Assembly (NCBI RefSeq): GCF_002156875.1
Contig: NZ_NCSY01000015.1
Coordinates: forward strand, 1 to 62,142
DNA length: 62,142 nt
Direction of reading: 5' to 3'
Source: Bacillus sp. EAC
GTDB lineage: Bacteria > Bacillota > Bacilli > Bacillales > Bacillaceae_G
The position numbers were made by a program, and so were the translations under genes. Below the pieces are notes generated by a model that had not been told where the DNA came from, did no database searches, and saw only the letters and a program-made list of their open reading frames with translations. Shown one piece after another: positions 50,711-62,142 of this stretch; within the stretch, counting starts at the first letter, position 1, and each line of letters opens with the position of its first letter.

Positions 50711-52171
50711 TTAACCAATTATTTGCTGTAAACGTGAAATAACTTTTTCTTTCCCTAATAAAGTCATCGCAGCTGGAAGTTCTGGTCCATGACATTGACC
50801 TGTTGTAGCTACACGAATTGGCATAAATAATTTTTTACCTTTTTGTCCAGTTGATTTCTGTACATTCTTCATAGAAGCTTTAATTGAATCAACTGTAAAC
50901 TCATCAGAAGCGTTAAGTTCTTCAACTAATGCAGAAAGCACTTCCTTCACTTGTTCTTCTGAAATTACTGCTTGTTCTTCTTCTCCAAAAGTTAATTCAT
51001 CTTTGAAGAATAAACCTGAAAGCTCTACAATTTCAGCACCAAAACTCATTTGGTCTTGATATAAAGCAACAAGATTAGTAACCCAAAGATTTTCTTCTGC
51101 AGATCGCTCTTCATTTACATAACCAGCTTTAATTAAATGTGGTAATGAAATTTCTACAACTTTTTCTAATGGTTGTTCTTTAATGTATCGGTTATTAATC
51201 CACGTTAATTTTTGCTTATCAAACATCGCTGGAGCAGAACTTAAACGGCTAGGATCGAAAATTTTAATAAATTCTTCCTTACTGAAAATTTCTTCTTCAC
51301 CAACTGGTGACCAACCAAGAAGTGCAATAAAGTTAAATAATGCTTCTGGTAAGTACCCAAGGTTTTGATATTGCTCAATAAATTGTAATACAGATTCATC
51401 GCGTTTTGAAAGTTTTTTACGGTTTTCATTAACGATAACTGCCATATGACCAAACTCAGGAGCATCCCAATTTAACGCGCGATATACCATTAATTGCTTA
51501 GGTGTATTTGAAATATGCTCTTCTCCACGAAGAACATGACTAATCTTCATTAATGCATCATCTACTACTACAGCATAGTTATAAGTAGCAATGCCATTCT
51601 TTTTCACTAGTACCCAATCACCAATATCTTTTGATTCGAACTTGATGTTTGAACGTACAATGTCTTCCCACTCATATGTTTCATTTGCTGGTACGGCGAA
51701 GCGAATCGTATATTCCGCTCCATTTACTTCTTTTGTAGCTCTTTCCTCGGCTGTTAAATGACGACACTTACCACTATAACGAGTAGTTGGAAGTCCAGAA
51801 GCTAATTGAGCTTCGCGTTCAGCTGTAAGCTCTTCTTCCGTACAATAACATTTATAAGCATGGCCTTTTTCAATAAGGTCATAAGCGTGTTGCTTATATA
51901 AGTCTAATCTTTCTAATTGACGATAAGGGCCATATTCTCCACCTTTATCTGGACCTTCATTCCAATCAATACCTAGCCAATGTAGATACTTTGCTTGGCT
52001 CTCTTCTCCGCCTTCAACATTTCGCTCGATATCTGTATCTTCAATACGCAAAACCATATCTCCATCAAAATGTTTAGCAAATAAATAAACATATAGTGCT
52101 GTACGTGCGTTTCCAATATGTAAATGCCCTGTAGGACTAGGCGCATAACGAACTCTTACTCTATTTGACAT
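50711..52171 (-). CDS. gltX: Glutamyl-tRNA synthetase
   Basis: A 486-residue class I synthetase. The HIGH-type motif reads [14 protein letters not shown] and the KMSKS-type is KKLSKRDES near residue 255. Four cysteine-type zinc residues are partly visible ([15 protein letters not shown]). In Bacillus the enzyme also charges tRNA-Gln for later amidation. It lies ahead of the cysteine T-box. Confidence 0.97.
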   Translation of the reverse strand: MSNRVRVRYAPSPTGHLHIGNARTALYVYLFAKHFDGDMVLRIEDTDIERNVEGGEESQAKYLHWLGIDWNEGPDKGGEYGPYRQLERLDLYKQHAYDLIEKGHAYKCYCTEEELTAEREAQLASGLPTTRYSGKCRHLTAEERATKEVNGAEYTIRFAVPANETYEWEDIVRSNIKFESKDIGDWVLVKKNGIATYNYAVVVDDALMKISHVLRGEEHISNTPKQLMVYRALNWDAPEFGHMAVIVNENRKKLSKRDESVLQFIEQYQNLGYLPEALFNFIALLGWSPVGEEEIFSKEEFIKIFDPSRLSSAPAMFDKQKLTWINNRYIKEQPLEKVVEISLPHLIKAGYVNEERSAEENLWVTNLVALYQDQMSFGAEIVELSGLFFKDELTFGEEEQAVISEEQVKEVLSALVEELNASDEFTVDSIKASMKNVQKSTGQKGKKLFMPIRVATTGQCHGPELPAAMTLLGKEKVISRLQQIIG

Positions 52172-52213
52172 TTAAGACACTCTCCACTGAATAATTAATT
52201 ATACTTTATTAGT

Positions 52214-52693
52214 TTAAGCCTTCTTCTGTAACAATACAACTGCTTGAGAAGCAATTCCTTCTTTTCTTCCTGTGAAACCTAATTTTTCAGTTGTAGTTGC
52301 TTTTACATTGATTCGATCAGACGATGTCTCTAGTAATTCTGCTATTCTATTTCTCATTGATTGGATATACGGTGCCATTTTTGGTGCTTGCGCAATGATT
52401 GTACAATCTGCGTTTACCAACTCATAGCCTTTGTCTTTAACTAACTGATAAACATGTTCTAGCAATTTTGCAGAATCAGCGTCCTTAAAAGCAGGATCAG
52501 TATCGGGGAAATGTCTACCTATATCCCCTTCACCGATAGCACCTAACAATGCGTCAGAAATTGTATGAAGAAGCACATCGGCATCAGAATGCCCTAATAA
52601 ACCGAGCTCATAAGGGATTTCAATTCCCCCTATAATTAATGGGCGATTTTCTGCAAATGCATGAACATCAAACCCTTGTCCAACTCTAAACAT
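52214..52693 (-). CDS. ispF: 2-C-methyl-D-erythritol 2,4-cyclodiphosphate synthase
   Basis: A 159-residue trimeric enzyme of the MEP isoprenoid pathway. GFDVHAF (zinc Asp8/His10), [13 protein letters not shown], and [13 protein letters not shown] are conserved, as is [15 protein letters not shown]. It follows ispD by 11 bp. Confidence 0.97.
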   Translation of the reverse strand: MFRVGQGFDVHAFAENRPLIIGGIEIPYELGLLGHSDADVLLHTISDALLGAIGEGDIGRHFPDTDPAFKDADSAKLLEHVYQLVKDKGYELVNADCTIIAQAPKMAPYIQSMRNRIAELLETSSDRINVKATTTEKLGFTGRKEGIASQAVVLLQKKA

Positions 52694-52704
52694 GTTAACA
52701 CCTT

Positions 52705-53391
52705 CTAATCTCGATATTGTTCATAAATTGTTTCAGCAAAAAACAGATCTTCTTTTGTTGTTACTTTAATATTATTATAGTCTCCGTTTACTACTAAAAC
52801 CTTACTGCCATTCCATTCAACTAAACTTGCATCATCAGTACCTAAGAAACCTTTTGCTTTAGCCTTACTATGAGCATCAAGTAAACATTGGTACGAGAAT
52901 GCCTGTGGAGTTTGTACTCCCCACAGTGTGGAACGATCAATTGTTTGAACAACAACTTGATCGACCACTTTTTTAATTGTATCTTTCATTGGAACAGCGC
53001 ATATAACCGCATTTTGTTCATTCATTTTTTCAAGAATCCGCTCTATTACCGCTTCTGTGACAAACGGTCTTGCTCCATCATGTACAAGAATATAACTATT
53101 TTCGTCCTTTATTGCCAATAAGCCATTATAGACACTCTCTTGTCTCTCCGAACCACCTTGTACAAAAGTGATTTTTTGTTTAATATGGCTAGGCAAATTT
53201 AATGAATCAAATAACTGCCTTTCATCATCCTTAATCGATAAAATGATTTCATTACAGGCTTTATCTTCACCAAATACTCGTATCGTTAATTCAATAATAG
53301 GCGTATTTTTTATTTTAAGAAATAATTTATTAAAGCCTGCTCCCATTCGAGAGCCTGATCCCGCCGCAGGGATGATGACCTTATATTGCAT
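52705..53391 (-). CDS. ispD: 2-C-methyl-D-erythritol 4-phosphate cytidylyltransferase
   Basis: A 228-residue CTP-using enzyme of the MEP pathway. [18 protein letters not shown] forms the nucleotide loop; [11 protein letters not shown] and TPQAF are family motifs. It is paired with ispF for successive steps. Confidence 0.97.
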   Translation of the reverse strand: MQYKVIIPAAGSGSRMGAGFNKLFLKIKNTPIIELTIRVFGEDKACNEIILSIKDDERQLFDSLNLPSHIKQKITFVQGGSERQESVYNGLLAIKDENSYILVHDGARPFVTEAVIERILEKMNEQNAVICAVPMKDTIKKVVDQVVVQTIDRSTLWGVQTPQAFSYQCLLDAHSKAKAKGFLGTDDASLVEWNGSKVLVVNGDYNNIKVTTKEDLFFAETIYEQYRD

Positions 53392-53409
53392 GTCATGAAT
53401 GCCCCTTTA

Positions 53410-54480
53410 TTACTTTACTTTCGCAAAAATCATTCGACCAGCAGAAGTTTGTAGTACACTCGTTACGATTGTCTCAACGCGCTTTCCAATCGATTCTTTT
53501 CCATCTTCAACAACAATCATTGTTCCGTCATCAAGATACGCAACACCTTGTAACTTTTCCTTACCTTCTTTTACAACAAATGCAGTAATTACTTCACCTG
53601 GTAGTACTACAGGCTTGATTGCATTAGCTAAATCATTTATATTCCATACTTTAATTTGTTGTAGTTCACTTACTTTATTCAAATTAAAATCATTTGTTAC
53701 TAAAATTCCATTTCTAAGCTTAGCTAGCTTTACTAACTTCGCATCAACTTCAGGAACATCTTCAAAATCACCTTCATAAATTTCTACTTTCATAGCTAGT
53801 TCTTTTTGAATTCGATTTAAAATATCCAACCCTCTTCTTCCTCTATTACGTTTTAACGTATCAGATGAATCTGCTATGTATTGCAATTCTGCTAATACAA
53901 ATTGTGGAATGACAATTGTTCCTTCTATAAATCCTGTTTGACAAATATCTGCAATACGGCCGTCTATGATTACACTCGTATCTAATATTTTCACAGGAAT
54001 ATCTAATGACTCTTGATCTTCAGATGTTTTTCTTTTTGATGAACGCGAAGATAATGTAAATAAAGCAATTAGTTCTTCTCGCTTTTTAACACCAATTTGT
54101 AAACCTAAGTAACCACAAAAAATCGTAATAACAATTTGAATGATTGATGAAACAGAATGTAATCTAATTAAATCAAGCGGATAGGAAATAAGATATGCAA
54201 GAATAAGTCCAAAAACAAGTCCTAAACTACCGAATAAAATCATTGATATTGGAGCCTTTAATAATTTTTCCTCAATATATCTAATAAATGCTACTGTTGG
54301 ATCAACTAACCAAAGCGATAAAACGAAAAAGATCACTGCCCCACTTAAAGCTTGAACGTAAGAGCTAGATAAAATGCTAGGCATCTCAGTTTTAAAGATA
54401 TTATCTAAAAGTGGAAATAAGACTAAACCAAGTGTACTCCCTACAAAGATGTAAACAACCTGTACAATCCTTTTTATCAC
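53410..54480 (-). CDS. yacL: PIN/TRAM-domain membrane protein YacL
   Basis: A 356-residue protein with four N-terminal transmembrane segments, a PIN nuclease-like domain (KILDTSVIIDGRIADI, LVTNDFNLNKV) and a C-terminal TRAM domain (VLPGEVITAFVVKEGKE). Its function is not established. The start is the GTG at 54480, seven bases after AGGAGG; the ATG six codons upstream overlaps this site and is rejected. Confidence 0.93.
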   Translation of the reverse strand: MIKRIVQVVYIFVGSTLGLVLFPLLDNIFKTEMPSILSSSYVQALSGAVIFFVLSLWLVDPTVAFIRYIEEKLLKAPISMILFGSLGLVFGLILAYLISYPLDLIRLHSVSSIIQIVITIFCGYLGLQIGVKKREELIALFTLSSRSSKRKTSEDQESLDIPVKILDTSVIIDGRIADICQTGFIEGTIVIPQFVLAELQYIADSSDTLKRNRGRRGLDILNRIQKELAMKVEIYEGDFEDVPEVDAKLVKLAKLRNGILVTNDFNLNKVSELQQIKVWNINDLANAIKPVVLPGEVITAFVVKEGKEKLQGVAYLDDGTMIVVEDGKESIGKRVETIVTSVLQTSAGRMIFAKVK

Positions 54481-54559
54481 TTCGCCACCTCCTGTCATAA
54501 ATATAATTACAAATATTAGCTAGTTTAATTGTAATTAATTCTATCTTAGTCGATAGAAC

Positions 54560-55633
54560 TCAATTATGTCTATTTATATACAATTGTTCTTGAATACGCT
54601 TAAGACCCTCTTTTATTTTTTTAGCACGTATTTCACCAATTCCATCAACATCATCTAACTCACCTAGTGAAGCCCTATAGATACCTTTTAAGTGTTTGAA
54701 ACGTTGTGTTAAGTTTTCGATAACTAGTGGAGGTAATCTAGAAATTTTCATTAACATTCGATAACCTCTAGGTTCTACCATCTCTTCTAGATTCGTGTGA
54801 TTTGGGAAACCTAGTAATTTTATAATGACATGATCCTCTAAAAGTTCCTCATTTGCTAATTCTTGAAGTTTTTGCAATATCTGTCTAGGATCCTGTTCCT
54901 TATTATAATGATAATCTTTTATTAAGAGTAATGCCTCCTCCTCAAGGTCCGAAATAATTTCAATTAATTGTAATTCGATTAATCTTCCCTCGTCTCCGAG
55001 CTCGATTACATAATTATTTATTTCATTTTTGATACGAAGCACCATTTCTACGCTATGTAAAACATTGACCACTTCAAATAAAGTAACCAACTCTTCGAAT
55101 TCTAGAATACTCAGTGAAGTAATCCCTTGATTCCAGACACTTTTATATTTTTCAAGTGTTTGAATTGCCTGGTTTGCTTTCGTTAAAATAACGCCAATGT
55201 CTCGAAGGGTATAGCGAAACACCCCTTTATATAATGTAATAACATTTCTTCTTTGTGAAATAGCAACAACTAAATTTCCAGTTTGTCTTGCAACGCGTTC
55301 CGCTGTTCGATGACGCATACCAGTTTCTTTTGTAAAAATAGATTGATCTGGAATTAATTGTGCATTAGCCAAGAGAATTTTCGAACCATTTTCATTTAAT
55401 ATGATTGCTCCATCCATCTTCGCTAACTCGTATAAACTTGCTGGTGAAAAAGGATCATTAATATGAAATCCCCCATCGACCATTTCCTTTGTTTGATCAT
55501 TGAAGCCAAGTACGATTAAACCACCAGTTTGCGCTCTTAATACGTTATCAATGCCATCTCTTAATGGCGTTCCTGGCGCAATCATCTCTAGCACTGGCAG
55601 CATTAACTTAGCCCTTTGTTTTAGATCTTCCAT
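54560..55633 (-). CDS. disA: DNA integrity scanning protein DisA, diadenylate cyclase
   Basis: A 357-residue protein that makes cyclic di-AMP and scans DNA before sporulation. The DAC domain holds DGA (74-76) and RHRTAE (107-112), a central helical spine follows, and the C terminus has helix-hairpin-helix repeats ([13 protein letters not shown]). It pairs with radA, whose product inhibits it in B. subtilis. Confidence 0.97.
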   Translation of the reverse strand: MEDLKQRAKLMLPVLEMIAPGTPLRDGIDNVLRAQTGGLIVLGFNDQTKEMVDGGFHINDPFSPASLYELAKMDGAIILNENGSKILLANAQLIPDQSIFTKETGMRHRTAERVARQTGNLVVAISQRRNVITLYKGVFRYTLRDIGVILTKANQAIQTLEKYKSVWNQGITSLSILEFEELVTLFEVVNVLHSVEMVLRIKNEINNYVIELGDEGRLIELQLIEIISDLEEEALLLIKDYHYNKEQDPRQILQKLQELANEELLEDHVIIKLLGFPNHTNLEEMVEPRGYRMLMKISRLPPLVIENLTQRFKHLKGIYRASLGELDDVDGIGEIRAKKIKEGLKRIQEQLYINRHN

Positions 55634-55635
55634 TT

Positions 55636-57012
55636 CTAACCTCCTAACACATGCTTTAATGCCTCTTGAACCGTATTAATACCTATTATTTCCATTCCTT
55701 CAGGAAAACTCCAGCCTCCGATATTTTTTGAAGGAATAATTGCACGTTTAAATCCAAGTTTCGCCGCTTCCTGAACTCTTTGTTCTATTCTGGATACCCT
55801 TCGAACTTCTCCTGTAAGGCCTATTTCACCTATTACAACATCTGTTGGTTTGGTCGGCTTATCTTGAAAACTTGAAGCTATACTTACAGCAACTGCTAAA
55901 TCAACTGCTGGCTCGTCTAATTTTAAACCACCCGCAACTTTTAAATATGCATCTTGATTTTGAAGTAATAAACCAACTCTTTTTTCTAAAACAGCCATGA
56001 TTAATGAAACACGATTATGGTCTATTCCAGTCGCCATTCTTCTAGCATTTCCAAAGCTTGTTGGTGATACAAGTGCTTGTAATTCAACTAATACAGGTCT
56101 TGTACCTTCCATTGAAGAAACGACAGTAGAACCAGCAACGCCAAATGGACGTTCCTCTAAGAATATCTCAGAAGGATTTAAAACTTCTACTAACCCTAGC
56201 TCCTTCATTTCAAATATCCCTGTCTCATTTGTAGAACCGAAACGATTTTTGACCGCTCTTAGTATACGATATGTATGATGTCGTTCACCTTCAAAATATA
56301 ATACAGCATCTACCATATGTTCTAATAAACGAGGTCCAGCAATCGCTCCCTCTTTCGTAACATGACCTACTATGAAGATTGGAATACCTTTTGTTTTAGC
56401 AATTTTCATTAATTCAGAAGTACATTCTCGTACCTGAGTAACACTTCCCGGTGCGGAAGTTACTTCTTGTAAATAAATCGTTTGAATCGAATCAATTACA
56501 ACGAAATCTGGAGCCATTTCGTCCATATATCTAGCTATGTAAGATAAATCTGTTTCAGATAGTACATATAGGTTTTGGGTTACAACGCCTAAGCGTTCCG
56601 CTCGAAGCTTAATTTGTTTTTGGGACTCTTCACCTGAAACGTATAGAACTTTATGATCTTTTTTTGCCAATTGTGAAGAAACCTGCAAAAGCATGGTCGA
56701 TTTTCCGATACCGGGGTCCCCACCAATTAATACTAAAGAACCTAAAACAATACCACCGCCTAGAACTCGGTTAAATTCCTCAAAAGATGTTTCAATTCGT
56801 GTTTCTGACCCTATTTCAACTTCCATTATCGATATTGGCTTTGAACCCTCAACAGAGGAATCTGTATTAAATGTAAGCCTCCTAGAACTAGCAGGTTGTT
56901 CAACGAACTCTACCATTGTATTCCACTCGTTACAAGCAGGACATTTACCAATCCATTTTACTGATTCGTAGCCACAAGATTGACAAACGAACTTGGTTTT
57001 CTTTTTAGCCAT
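55636..57012 (-). CDS. radA: DNA repair protein RadA (Sms)
   Basis: A 458-residue RecA-like helicase. A zinc motif C10-x2-C13...C24-x2-C27 opens the protein, followed by the Walker A loop [10 protein letters not shown], the KNRFG motif characteristic of RadA, and a Lon-like C-terminal domain. It drives branch migration in recombination. The start MAKKKTKF at 57012 is preceded by AGAGGT; longer frames have no site. Confidence 0.96.
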   Translation of the reverse strand: MAKKKTKFVCQSCGYESVKWIGKCPACNEWNTMVEFVEQPASSRRLTFNTDSSVEGSKPISIMEVEIGSETRIETSFEEFNRVLGGGIVLGSLVLIGGDPGIGKSTMLLQVSSQLAKKDHKVLYVSGEESQKQIKLRAERLGVVTQNLYVLSETDLSYIARYMDEMAPDFVVIDSIQTIYLQEVTSAPGSVTQVRECTSELMKIAKTKGIPIFIVGHVTKEGAIAGPRLLEHMVDAVLYFEGERHHTYRILRAVKNRFGSTNETGIFEMKELGLVEVLNPSEIFLEERPFGVAGSTVVSSMEGTRPVLVELQALVSPTSFGNARRMATGIDHNRVSLIMAVLEKRVGLLLQNQDAYLKVAGGLKLDEPAVDLAVAVSIASSFQDKPTKPTDVVIGEIGLTGEVRRVSRIEQRVQEAAKLGFKRAIIPSKNIGGWSFPEGMEIIGINTVQEALKHVLGG

Positions 57013-57091
57013 ATGTAAGGTACCTCTCATGAACAATGTTATTTTTAGATTTGAGTTGTATGTATAGTAAGTCTATCCTACCCTTTTTATG

Positions 57092-57122
57092 GAAAAAGAA
57101 AAAGGGCTTAACGCCCTTTTTC
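57092..57122 (-). terminator. clpC operon terminator
   Basis: AAAAGGGC / GCCCTTTT stem with short loop followed by TCTTTTTCC on the minus strand. Confidence 0.85.
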
Positions 57123-57192
57123 AAAAATTAGATAATTATTTAGTAAAATGTTCAATTATCCTTTTTTAAAAGGTCTGAACTAGAGAAATAAA

Positions 57193-59634
57193 TTACTGAT
57201 TTACAGTTTCAGCCGCTGGATTAATGACATATTCATTTTCTCTTACATCAAGAACAACTTTTTGACCTTTTTCAACTGTACCCTTTAATAACTCTTCAGA
57301 TAAACGATCCTCAACTTGTTTCTGAATTGCTCTTCTTAATGGTCGAGCACCGTATTCAGGATCGAATCCTTCATCAGCAATTTTATCAATTGCAGTATCT
57401 GTTAGCTCTAAATCGATTTCTTGTTCCTTTAATCGTTTAGTCAAACTATTTACCATTAAGTGAACAATTTCCTTAATATGTTTTTTCTCTAATGCATGGA
57501 ACACGATTGTTTCATCGATACGGTTAAGGAATTCTGGTCGGAATGCTTTTTTCAATTCCTCCATTACTTTAGCCTTCATATCTTTATAATCTTTGGCACC
57601 ATCATTAATATTAAACCCGACATATTTATTTGTTTTTAATGCACTTGCACCAACGTTAGACGTCATAATAACAAGTGTATTTCTAAAATCGACAGTTCGG
57701 CCTTTTGAATCTGTTAATCGACCATCTTCTAAAACTTGAAGCAAGATATTGAATACATCTGGATGAGCCTTTTCAATCTCATCTAAAAGAATGACAGAGT
57801 ATGGTTTACGTCTAACTTTTTCAGTTAATTGACCACCTTCATCATATCCAACATAACCTGGAGGTGCACCTACTAATCGAGAGGTTGCATGTTTCTCCAT
57901 GTACTCTGACATGTCAATGCGAATCATTGCATCCTCATCTCCAAAGATTGTTTCAGCTAGCGCTCGAGCTAACTCAGTTTTACCAACCCCAGTTGGGCCC
58001 AAGAAAATGAATGAGCCAATTGGACGTTTTGGATCTTTTAACCCTGCTCTTGCACGACGAACTGCTTTTGAAACTGCTACTACTGCTTCTTCTTGACCAA
58101 TTACACGATTGTGTAAAACACTTTCCATGTTTAACAATTTGTCAGCTTCTGTTTGTGCCAGTTTAGTAACAGGAATATTCGTCCATGATGAAACTACATT
58201 TGCGATATCCTCAACAGTAACCTCAGAATTTTCTTTTCCTTGTTTTTCTTTCCATTGGCGTTTCGTATCTTCTAATTGCTCACGTAATCTTTGCTCAGAA
58301 TCTCTTAAAGAAGCTGCCTTTTCAAATTCTTGACTTTGTACAGCTGCATCCTTTTCTTTACGGACTTCTTCTAATTTAACTTCTAATTCCTTTAAGTTTG
58401 GTGGCGTTGTAAAGCTACGTAAACGCACTTTTGAACCTGCTTCATCGATTACATCAATTGCTTTATCTGGTAAGAAGCGATCTGTAATATATCGATCAGA
58501 TAGTTTTACCGCTTCAATAATTGATTGATCAGAAATTGAAACTCTGTGGTGAGCTTCGTATCGATCTCGAAGCCCTTGTAGTATTTGAATTGATTCTTCT
58601 ACAGTTGGTTGCTCAACTTGAATTGGTTGGAATCGACGCTCTAATGCTGCGTCTTTTTCAATATATTTACGATATTCATCAATAGTAGTAGCACCAATAC
58701 ATTGTAATTCACCACGTGCCAATGAAGGTTTTAAGATATTTGAAGCATCTATCGCTCCTTCAGCGCCACCTGCACCAATTAAAGTATGAAGCTCATCAAT
58801 GAATAGAATAATATTCCCTGCTTGTCGAATCTCATCCATAACCTTTTTCAAGCGGTCCTCAAATTCACCACGATACTTAGTACCTGCAACTACTGTGCCC
58901 ATATCTAGAGTCATTACTCGTTTATCACGTAAGATTTCAGGCACTTCATTATTTACAATTTGTTGAGCTAATCCTTCAGCTATAGCTGTTTTACCAACCC
59001 CAGGCTCACCGATTAGAACCGGATTATTTTTTGTACGTCGACTTAATACCTCAATTACACGTTGAATTTCTTTACTACGTCCAATAACTGGGTCTAAGCG
59101 ACCTTCTCTAGCAGATACAGTTAAATCACGAGCTAAGCTATCTAGAGTTGGTGTGTTTGCTTGATTAGCTGATCCATTTTGATGATTAGATGAACTTTCA
59201 TTACTACCTAATAGCTGTAATACTTGTTGACGAGCTTTATTTAGACTTACACCAAGATTATTTAATACTCTTGCTGCAACTCCTTCTCCTTCACGAATTA
59301 GCCCAAGTAAAATATGTTCTGTTCCTACATAAGAGTGACCTAATTTTCGAGCTTCATCCATTGATAATTCAATGACTTTTTTAGCCCTAGGAGTGTAATG
59401 TACTGTTTGCGCTACTCCTTGACCACGTCCGATTAATGTTTCTACTTCCTGTTGTACTTTTTCGGGACTTAATCCAAGAGCAAGTAATGCTTTAGCAGCG
59501 ATACCTTCTCCTTCACGAACAAGCCCTAATAATATATGTTCTGTTCCTATATTTGAGTGTCCAATTCGGATTGCCTCTTCTTGAGAAAGAGCTAATACTT
59601 TTTGAGCACGTTCTGTAAATCGACCAAACATCAT
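57193..59634 (-). CDS. clpC: ATP-dependent Clp protease ATPase subunit ClpC
   Basis: An 813-residue AAA+ unfoldase. Two Clp-N repeats occupy about 1-145, Walker A sites are GEPGVGKT (209-216) and GPTGVGKT (near 550), and a middle domain lies between. McsB tags substrates with phosphoarginine for ClpC-ClpP, and the MecA adaptor binds the N and M domains. Starts MMFGRF after GGGAGG. Last gene of the CtsR operon. Confidence 0.98.
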   Translation of the reverse strand: MMFGRFTERAQKVLALSQEEAIRIGHSNIGTEHILLGLVREGEGIAAKALLALGLSPEKVQQEVETLIGRGQGVAQTVHYTPRAKKVIELSMDEARKLGHSYVGTEHILLGLIREGEGVAARVLNNLGVSLNKARQQVLQLLGSNESSSNHQNGSANQANTPTLDSLARDLTVSAREGRLDPVIGRSKEIQRVIEVLSRRTKNNPVLIGEPGVGKTAIAEGLAQQIVNNEVPEILRDKRVMTLDMGTVVAGTKYRGEFEDRLKKVMDEIRQAGNIILFIDELHTLIGAGGAEGAIDASNILKPSLARGELQCIGATTIDEYRKYIEKDAALERRFQPIQVEQPTVEESIQILQGLRDRYEAHHRVSISDQSIIEAVKLSDRYITDRFLPDKAIDVIDEAGSKVRLRSFTTPPNLKELEVKLEEVRKEKDAAVQSQEFEKAASLRDSEQRLREQLEDTKRQWKEKQGKENSEVTVEDIANVVSSWTNIPVTKLAQTEADKLLNMESVLHNRVIGQEEAVVAVSKAVRRARAGLKDPKRPIGSFIFLGPTGVGKTELARALAETIFGDEDAMIRIDMSEYMEKHATSRLVGAPPGYVGYDEGGQLTEKVRRKPYSVILLDEIEKAHPDVFNILLQVLEDGRLTDSKGRTVDFRNTLVIMTSNVGASALKTNKYVGFNINDGAKDYKDMKAKVMEELKKAFRPEFLNRIDETIVFHALEKKHIKEIVHLMVNSLTKRLKEQEIDLELTDTAIDKIADEGFDPEYGARPLRRAIQKQVEDRLSEELLKGTVEKGQKVVLDVRENEYVINPAAETVNQ

Positions 59635-59654
59635 AATTGGTTCCTCCCATATAA

Positions 59655-60722
59655 TTAGTTATTTTTGTTAGATAGACTTTCTCGTATTAGTGACGCTCTT
59701 CTTACATCCCTTTCTTCTGGGCCAAGTTGGTCACCTACGAATTGTTGTAAAACTCCTGGTTGTGTTAAAATCATTAGTTCATTTAAAAAATTTTTTGATA
59801 AACCATTTATTAGGCCTAAATCTATACCTAATTGTACATCTGATAAACATTGTGCACTTTCTTTCGTCTCTATTATTCTTCCGTATTTCAGTATACCGAG
59901 AGAACGATAGATACGATCTTCAAGTTTGATTAATGAAGTTTTTACTAGAGCATCTCTTGCTGATTTTTCATGTTTAATCAACTGTTGAACAATCGTAGTT
60001 AAATCTTCAATAATCTCTTCTTCAGATTTTCCTAGAGTAATTTGATTTGAAATCTGAAATATATTACCTAAAGCTTCGCTACCTTCACCGAAAATTCCTC
60101 TTACTACTAATCCAAGTTGGTTAATAGTTGGTATTAAACGATTAAATTGTTTCGTTAAAACAAGCGCTGGTAAATGCATCATCACTGATGCTCTTAAACC
60201 TGTTCCTACATTTGTAGGACAACTTGTTAAATAACCTATCGTTTCATCAAAAGCATACTCTAGCTGACTTTCAATATAATTATCTATATGATTCGCTTGC
60301 GTTAATGCTTCTCTAAGCTGTAATCCAGGGTATAGAGCTTGAATTCGCAAATGATCTTCTTCATTAATCATAATGCTTATTTGCTCGTTTTGAGATAGGA
60401 TGCAAGCACCGTGTACAGATTCTTGCACCAAATTTGGACTAATCAAATGTTTTTCAATTAATACCCTTTTTTCCACTGGTTCTAACTTATTAATTTCAAT
60501 ATATTCAAAAGGTCCATTTGGTAAAGCTGTACTACCTTCAAAATAATGTTTTACTAAGTGACAAATTTCTTTAGCCTTATCTTGGCTTAACATAGTTGGA
60601 TATAAATAAGCACTGAAATTCCTTGCCAGCCTAATACGACTACTTAACACAATATCATCATCCGGACCTTCTTGTTTCATCCAAGGACTAATTGCTTCGT
60701 TTATAATACGATGAATAGACAT
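59655..60722 (-). CDS. mcsB: Protein arginine kinase McsB
   Basis: A 355-residue phosphagen-kinase-like enzyme that phosphorylates arginines on proteins for degradation by Clp[11 protein letters not shown] (27-36), NEEDHLR (120-126), the active-site Cys168, and NVGTGLRAS (171-179) are present. It inactivates CtsR under heat stress. Confidence 0.97.
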   Translation of the reverse strand: MSIHRIINEAISPWMKQEGPDDDIVLSSRIRLARNFSAYLYPTMLSQDKAKEICHLVKHYFEGSTALPNGPFEYIEINKLEPVEKRVLIEKHLISPNLVQESVHGACILSQNEQISIMINEEDHLRIQALYPGLQLREALTQANHIDNYIESQLEYAFDETIGYLTSCPTNVGTGLRASVMMHLPALVLTKQFNRLIPTINQLGLVVRGIFGEGSEALGNIFQISNQITLGKSEEEIIEDLTTIVQQLIKHEKSARDALVKTSLIKLEDRIYRSLGILKYGRIIETKESAQCLSDVQLGIDLGLINGLSKNFLNELMILTQPGVLQQFVGDQLGPEERDVRRASLIRESLSNKNN

Positions 60723-60727
60723 ATAAC

Positions 60728-61276
60728 TTACTCCCCCTCCACATGAAGGATCTGTAAATCTTTTTCGATTGTTCGAATTTCATCCCGAATTTTTATCGCG
60801 TGTTCAAAATCTTCTTTTTCAATATAATCCTGCATTTGAGCCTTTAAATCTTTTAACTTTCTCTTTAACGAAATTTCTCCGCTAATTTTTTGAGGTAATT
60901 TCCCTGTATGCGAAACATTTCCACTATGAATTCTTTTTACAATTGGTTTCATTTGATCTTTGAATGTTTCATAACAAGTAGAACAACCTAAACGTCCTAT
61001 TTTGGTGAATTTTTGAAATGTCATTTTACATCGAGGACATTCAATTTGTTGTTCTTTATGGAATGAATTTTTTTTCATTTCATAAATACCATTATTGCCT
61101 TTAAATAATCCAGCTAACAAATCATTTACAGAATATCCACCGATTTCAGAGAAAATATATTTATTGTTTGATTCTCCAGCACATTTCTCACATAAATGAA
61201 TATCTGTTTTTTCACCATCTACAACCTTAGAATAGTGTAATGTTGCCGGACGTTCTTGACACTCTTGACAGATCAT
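60728..61276 (-). CDS. mcsA: Zinc-finger activator of McsB, McsA
   Basis: A 182-residue protein with two zinc fingers, Cys3/Cys6/Cys29/Cys32 and Cys80/Cys83/Cys98/Cys101, and a C-terminal UVR coiled coil. It activates McsB. The frame lies 5 bp before mcsB. Confidence 0.97.
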   Translation of the reverse strand: MICQECQERPATLHYSKVVDGEKTDIHLCEKCAGESNNKYIFSEIGGYSVNDLLAGLFKGNNGIYEMKKNSFHKEQQIECPRCKMTFQKFTKIGRLGCSTCYETFKDQMKPIVKRIHSGNVSHTGKLPQKISGEISLKRKLKDLKAQMQDYIEKEDFEHAIKIRDEIRTIEKDLQILHVEGE

Positions 61277-61296
61277 TTGCCAACAACCTCCATATT

Positions 61297-61758
61297 CTAT
61301 TTATATTTTAAACTTCTTAACATTGCCTTTAACATTCTTGCTCTTAACTCGTCACGATATGGTAAGTTAACCATTAAAACAGAACGATCTAATACACTAA
61401 GCATCATTTTTGCTTCTCGCTCCGTTATTACATTTTTTTCTAATAATAGATGAATATAGTCGTCTGAGCTAGATTGGGCAATATTATTACTAAAACTATT
61501 CAGAATCTGATCAATAACACTTGCTTTGTCATGAAATTGCACTTTAATAATTCGAATATAGCCTCCACCACCGCGTTTACTCTCTACTACATATCCTCTT
61601 TCCAAAGTAAACCTCGTATTAATTACATAATTAATCTGTGATGGTACACAATCAAATTTATTTGCAATCTCACTTCTTTTTATCTCGACATATTCTTTGT
61701 CTGATATGTCAAAGTATTGCATTAGATATTGTTCAATAATATCCGAAATATTCTTCAT
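61297..61758 (-). CDS. ctsR: Class III stress gene repressor CtsR
   Basis: A 153-residue winged-helix repressor of clp and heat-shock genes. The helix-turn-helix segment (SEIANKFDCVPSQINYVI) is followed by the beta-wing ESKRGGGGYIRI; Arg62 lies in the wing target for McsB. The ATG at 61758 follows AGGGTGG. A CtsR site precedes its own operon. Confidence 0.97.
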   Translation of the reverse strand: MKNISDIIEQYLMQYFDISDKEYVEIKRSEIANKFDCVPSQINYVINTRFTLERGYVVESKRGGGGYIRIIKVQFHDKASVIDQILNSFSNNIAQSSSDDYIHLLLEKNVITEREAKMMLSVLDRSVLMVNLPYRDELRARMLKAMLRSLKYK

Positions 61759-61780
61759 AAATTTTACCACCCTTACTGAC

Positions 61781-61797
61781 TTTGACTATCTTTGACT
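61781..61797 (-). promoter_or_regulatory. CtsR operator
   Basis: The minus strand reads AGTCAAAGATAGTCAAA, a direct heptad repeat AGTCAAA-NNN-AGTCAAA matching the CtsR consensus exactly. It overlaps the region just downstream of the -10 box and so would block initiation. Confidence 0.93.
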
Positions 61798-61800
61798 ATT

Positions 61801-61828
61801 ATTATATTCCTTTCATAAAAAATTTCAA
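61801..61828 (-). promoter_or_regulatory. ctsR operon promoter (sigma-A)
   Basis: TTGAAA (61823-61828), 16 nt, TATAAT (61801-61806) on the minus strand. No clear sigma-B promoter was found further upstream. Confidence 0.8.
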
Positions 61829-61984
61829 CTAATTTCTCTTTTACCATTTTTACCAATCTAATGACCAAATAATCTTACATGTAGTATATAAATATATATG
61901 TATTTCAAATTTTATTATGAAGTCATTTTTACCTTGCTACTTTTATTGGTGCTTTTAACTTTTTTGTTATTTAATATTACAAAA

Positions 61985-62019
61985 CACAAAAAACATCAGC
62001 TTATAGGCTGATGTTTTTC
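61985..62019 (-). terminator. rRNA operon terminator
   Basis: Stem ACATCAGC / GCTGATGT with an A/T loop and following T run on the minus strand, 3' of the 5S gene. Confidence 0.88.
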
Positions 62020-62022
62020 AAT

Positions 62023-62142
62023 TAATCAGGCGACGTTCTACTCTCACAGGGGGAAACCCCCAACTACCATCGACGCTGAAGAGCTTAACTGCCGTGTTCG
62101 GTATGGGAACGGGTGTGACCTCTTCGCTATCATCACTTGATT
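62023..62142 (-). rRNA. rrf: 5S ribosomal RNA (right-hand rRNA operon, upstream edge clipped)
   Basis: Minus-strand sequence holds the 5S core GAAGAGGTCACACCCGTTCCC, read in two parts, and AGTTAAGCTCTTCAGCG. The terminal AATCA and TGATT pair across the two ends, supporting the limits. Only the last base or so of the 5' end may be lost at the window edge. The rest of the operon lies to the right. Confidence 0.93.

Noticed and set aside
61860-61985. Sigma-B promoter upstream of ctsR
   Set aside because: No GTTT...GGGTAT pair could be found in the interval.

Overview
The window is a core chromosomal segment from a low-GC, endospore-forming member of the Bacillaceae. The gene order closely follows the Bacillus subtilis origin-proximal region. 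It runs from the ctsR-clpC stress operon through sigH, rpoBC and the str, S10, spc and alpha ribosomal clusters to salA, cwlD, kbaA and pdaB. Spore-lineage genes (sigH, cwlD, pdaB, kbaA), two-cysteine-pair zinc ribosomal proteins and extended ribosome binding sites all support this. I cannot name the genus with confidence. Nearly everything is on the minus strand; pdaB is the only clear plus-strand gene. An rRNA operon flanks each side: the 5' part of a 16S gene at the left edge, with its tandem promoters, and a 5S gene at the right edge.

In transcription order (high to low coordinates) the layout is as follows. The 5S gene and its terminator come first, then ctsR-mcsA-mcsB-clpC under a CtsR operator. 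Next are radA, disA, yacL, ispD, ispF and gltX. A cysteine T-box then leads into cysE-cysS-mrnC-rlmB-rae1, followed by sigH, rpmG, secE, nusG and rplK-rplA. An L10 leader controls rplJ-rplL, followed by ybxB and rpoB-rpoC. The str operon (rpsL, rpsG, fusA, tuf) follows. The S10/spc/alpha supercluster runs from rpsJ to rplQ. The energy-coupling-factor module (ecfA1, ecfA2, ecfT) with truA comes next, then rplM-rpsI. After these lies an accessory insert, then ybaK, cwlD, salA, kbaA and the divergent pdaB.

The ribosomal, translation-factor and RNA polymerase genes build the transcription-translation machinery. SecY, SecE and adk support export and nucleotide balance. The CtsR/McsA/McsB/ClpC set controls protein quality. 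The SalA-CwlD-KbaA-PdaB group links growth state to sporulation and spore cortex formation.

The unusual part is the 5.3-10.1 kb insert between ybaK and rpsI. It holds a homospermidine-synthase-like oxidoreductase, an isolated HK97-type phage portal protein with a cysteine-containing 11-residue-repeat tail, an aspartate ammonia-lyase, and the frameshifted C-terminal remnant of what looks like a dicarboxylate/amino-acid symporter. Compared with B. subtilis, gerD, ybaJ, map/ybzG and ybxF (rplGB) are absent from their usual positions. A 96-bp nested inverted repeat sits where gerD would be. Several unassigned RNA hairpins lie in the ribosomal operons.
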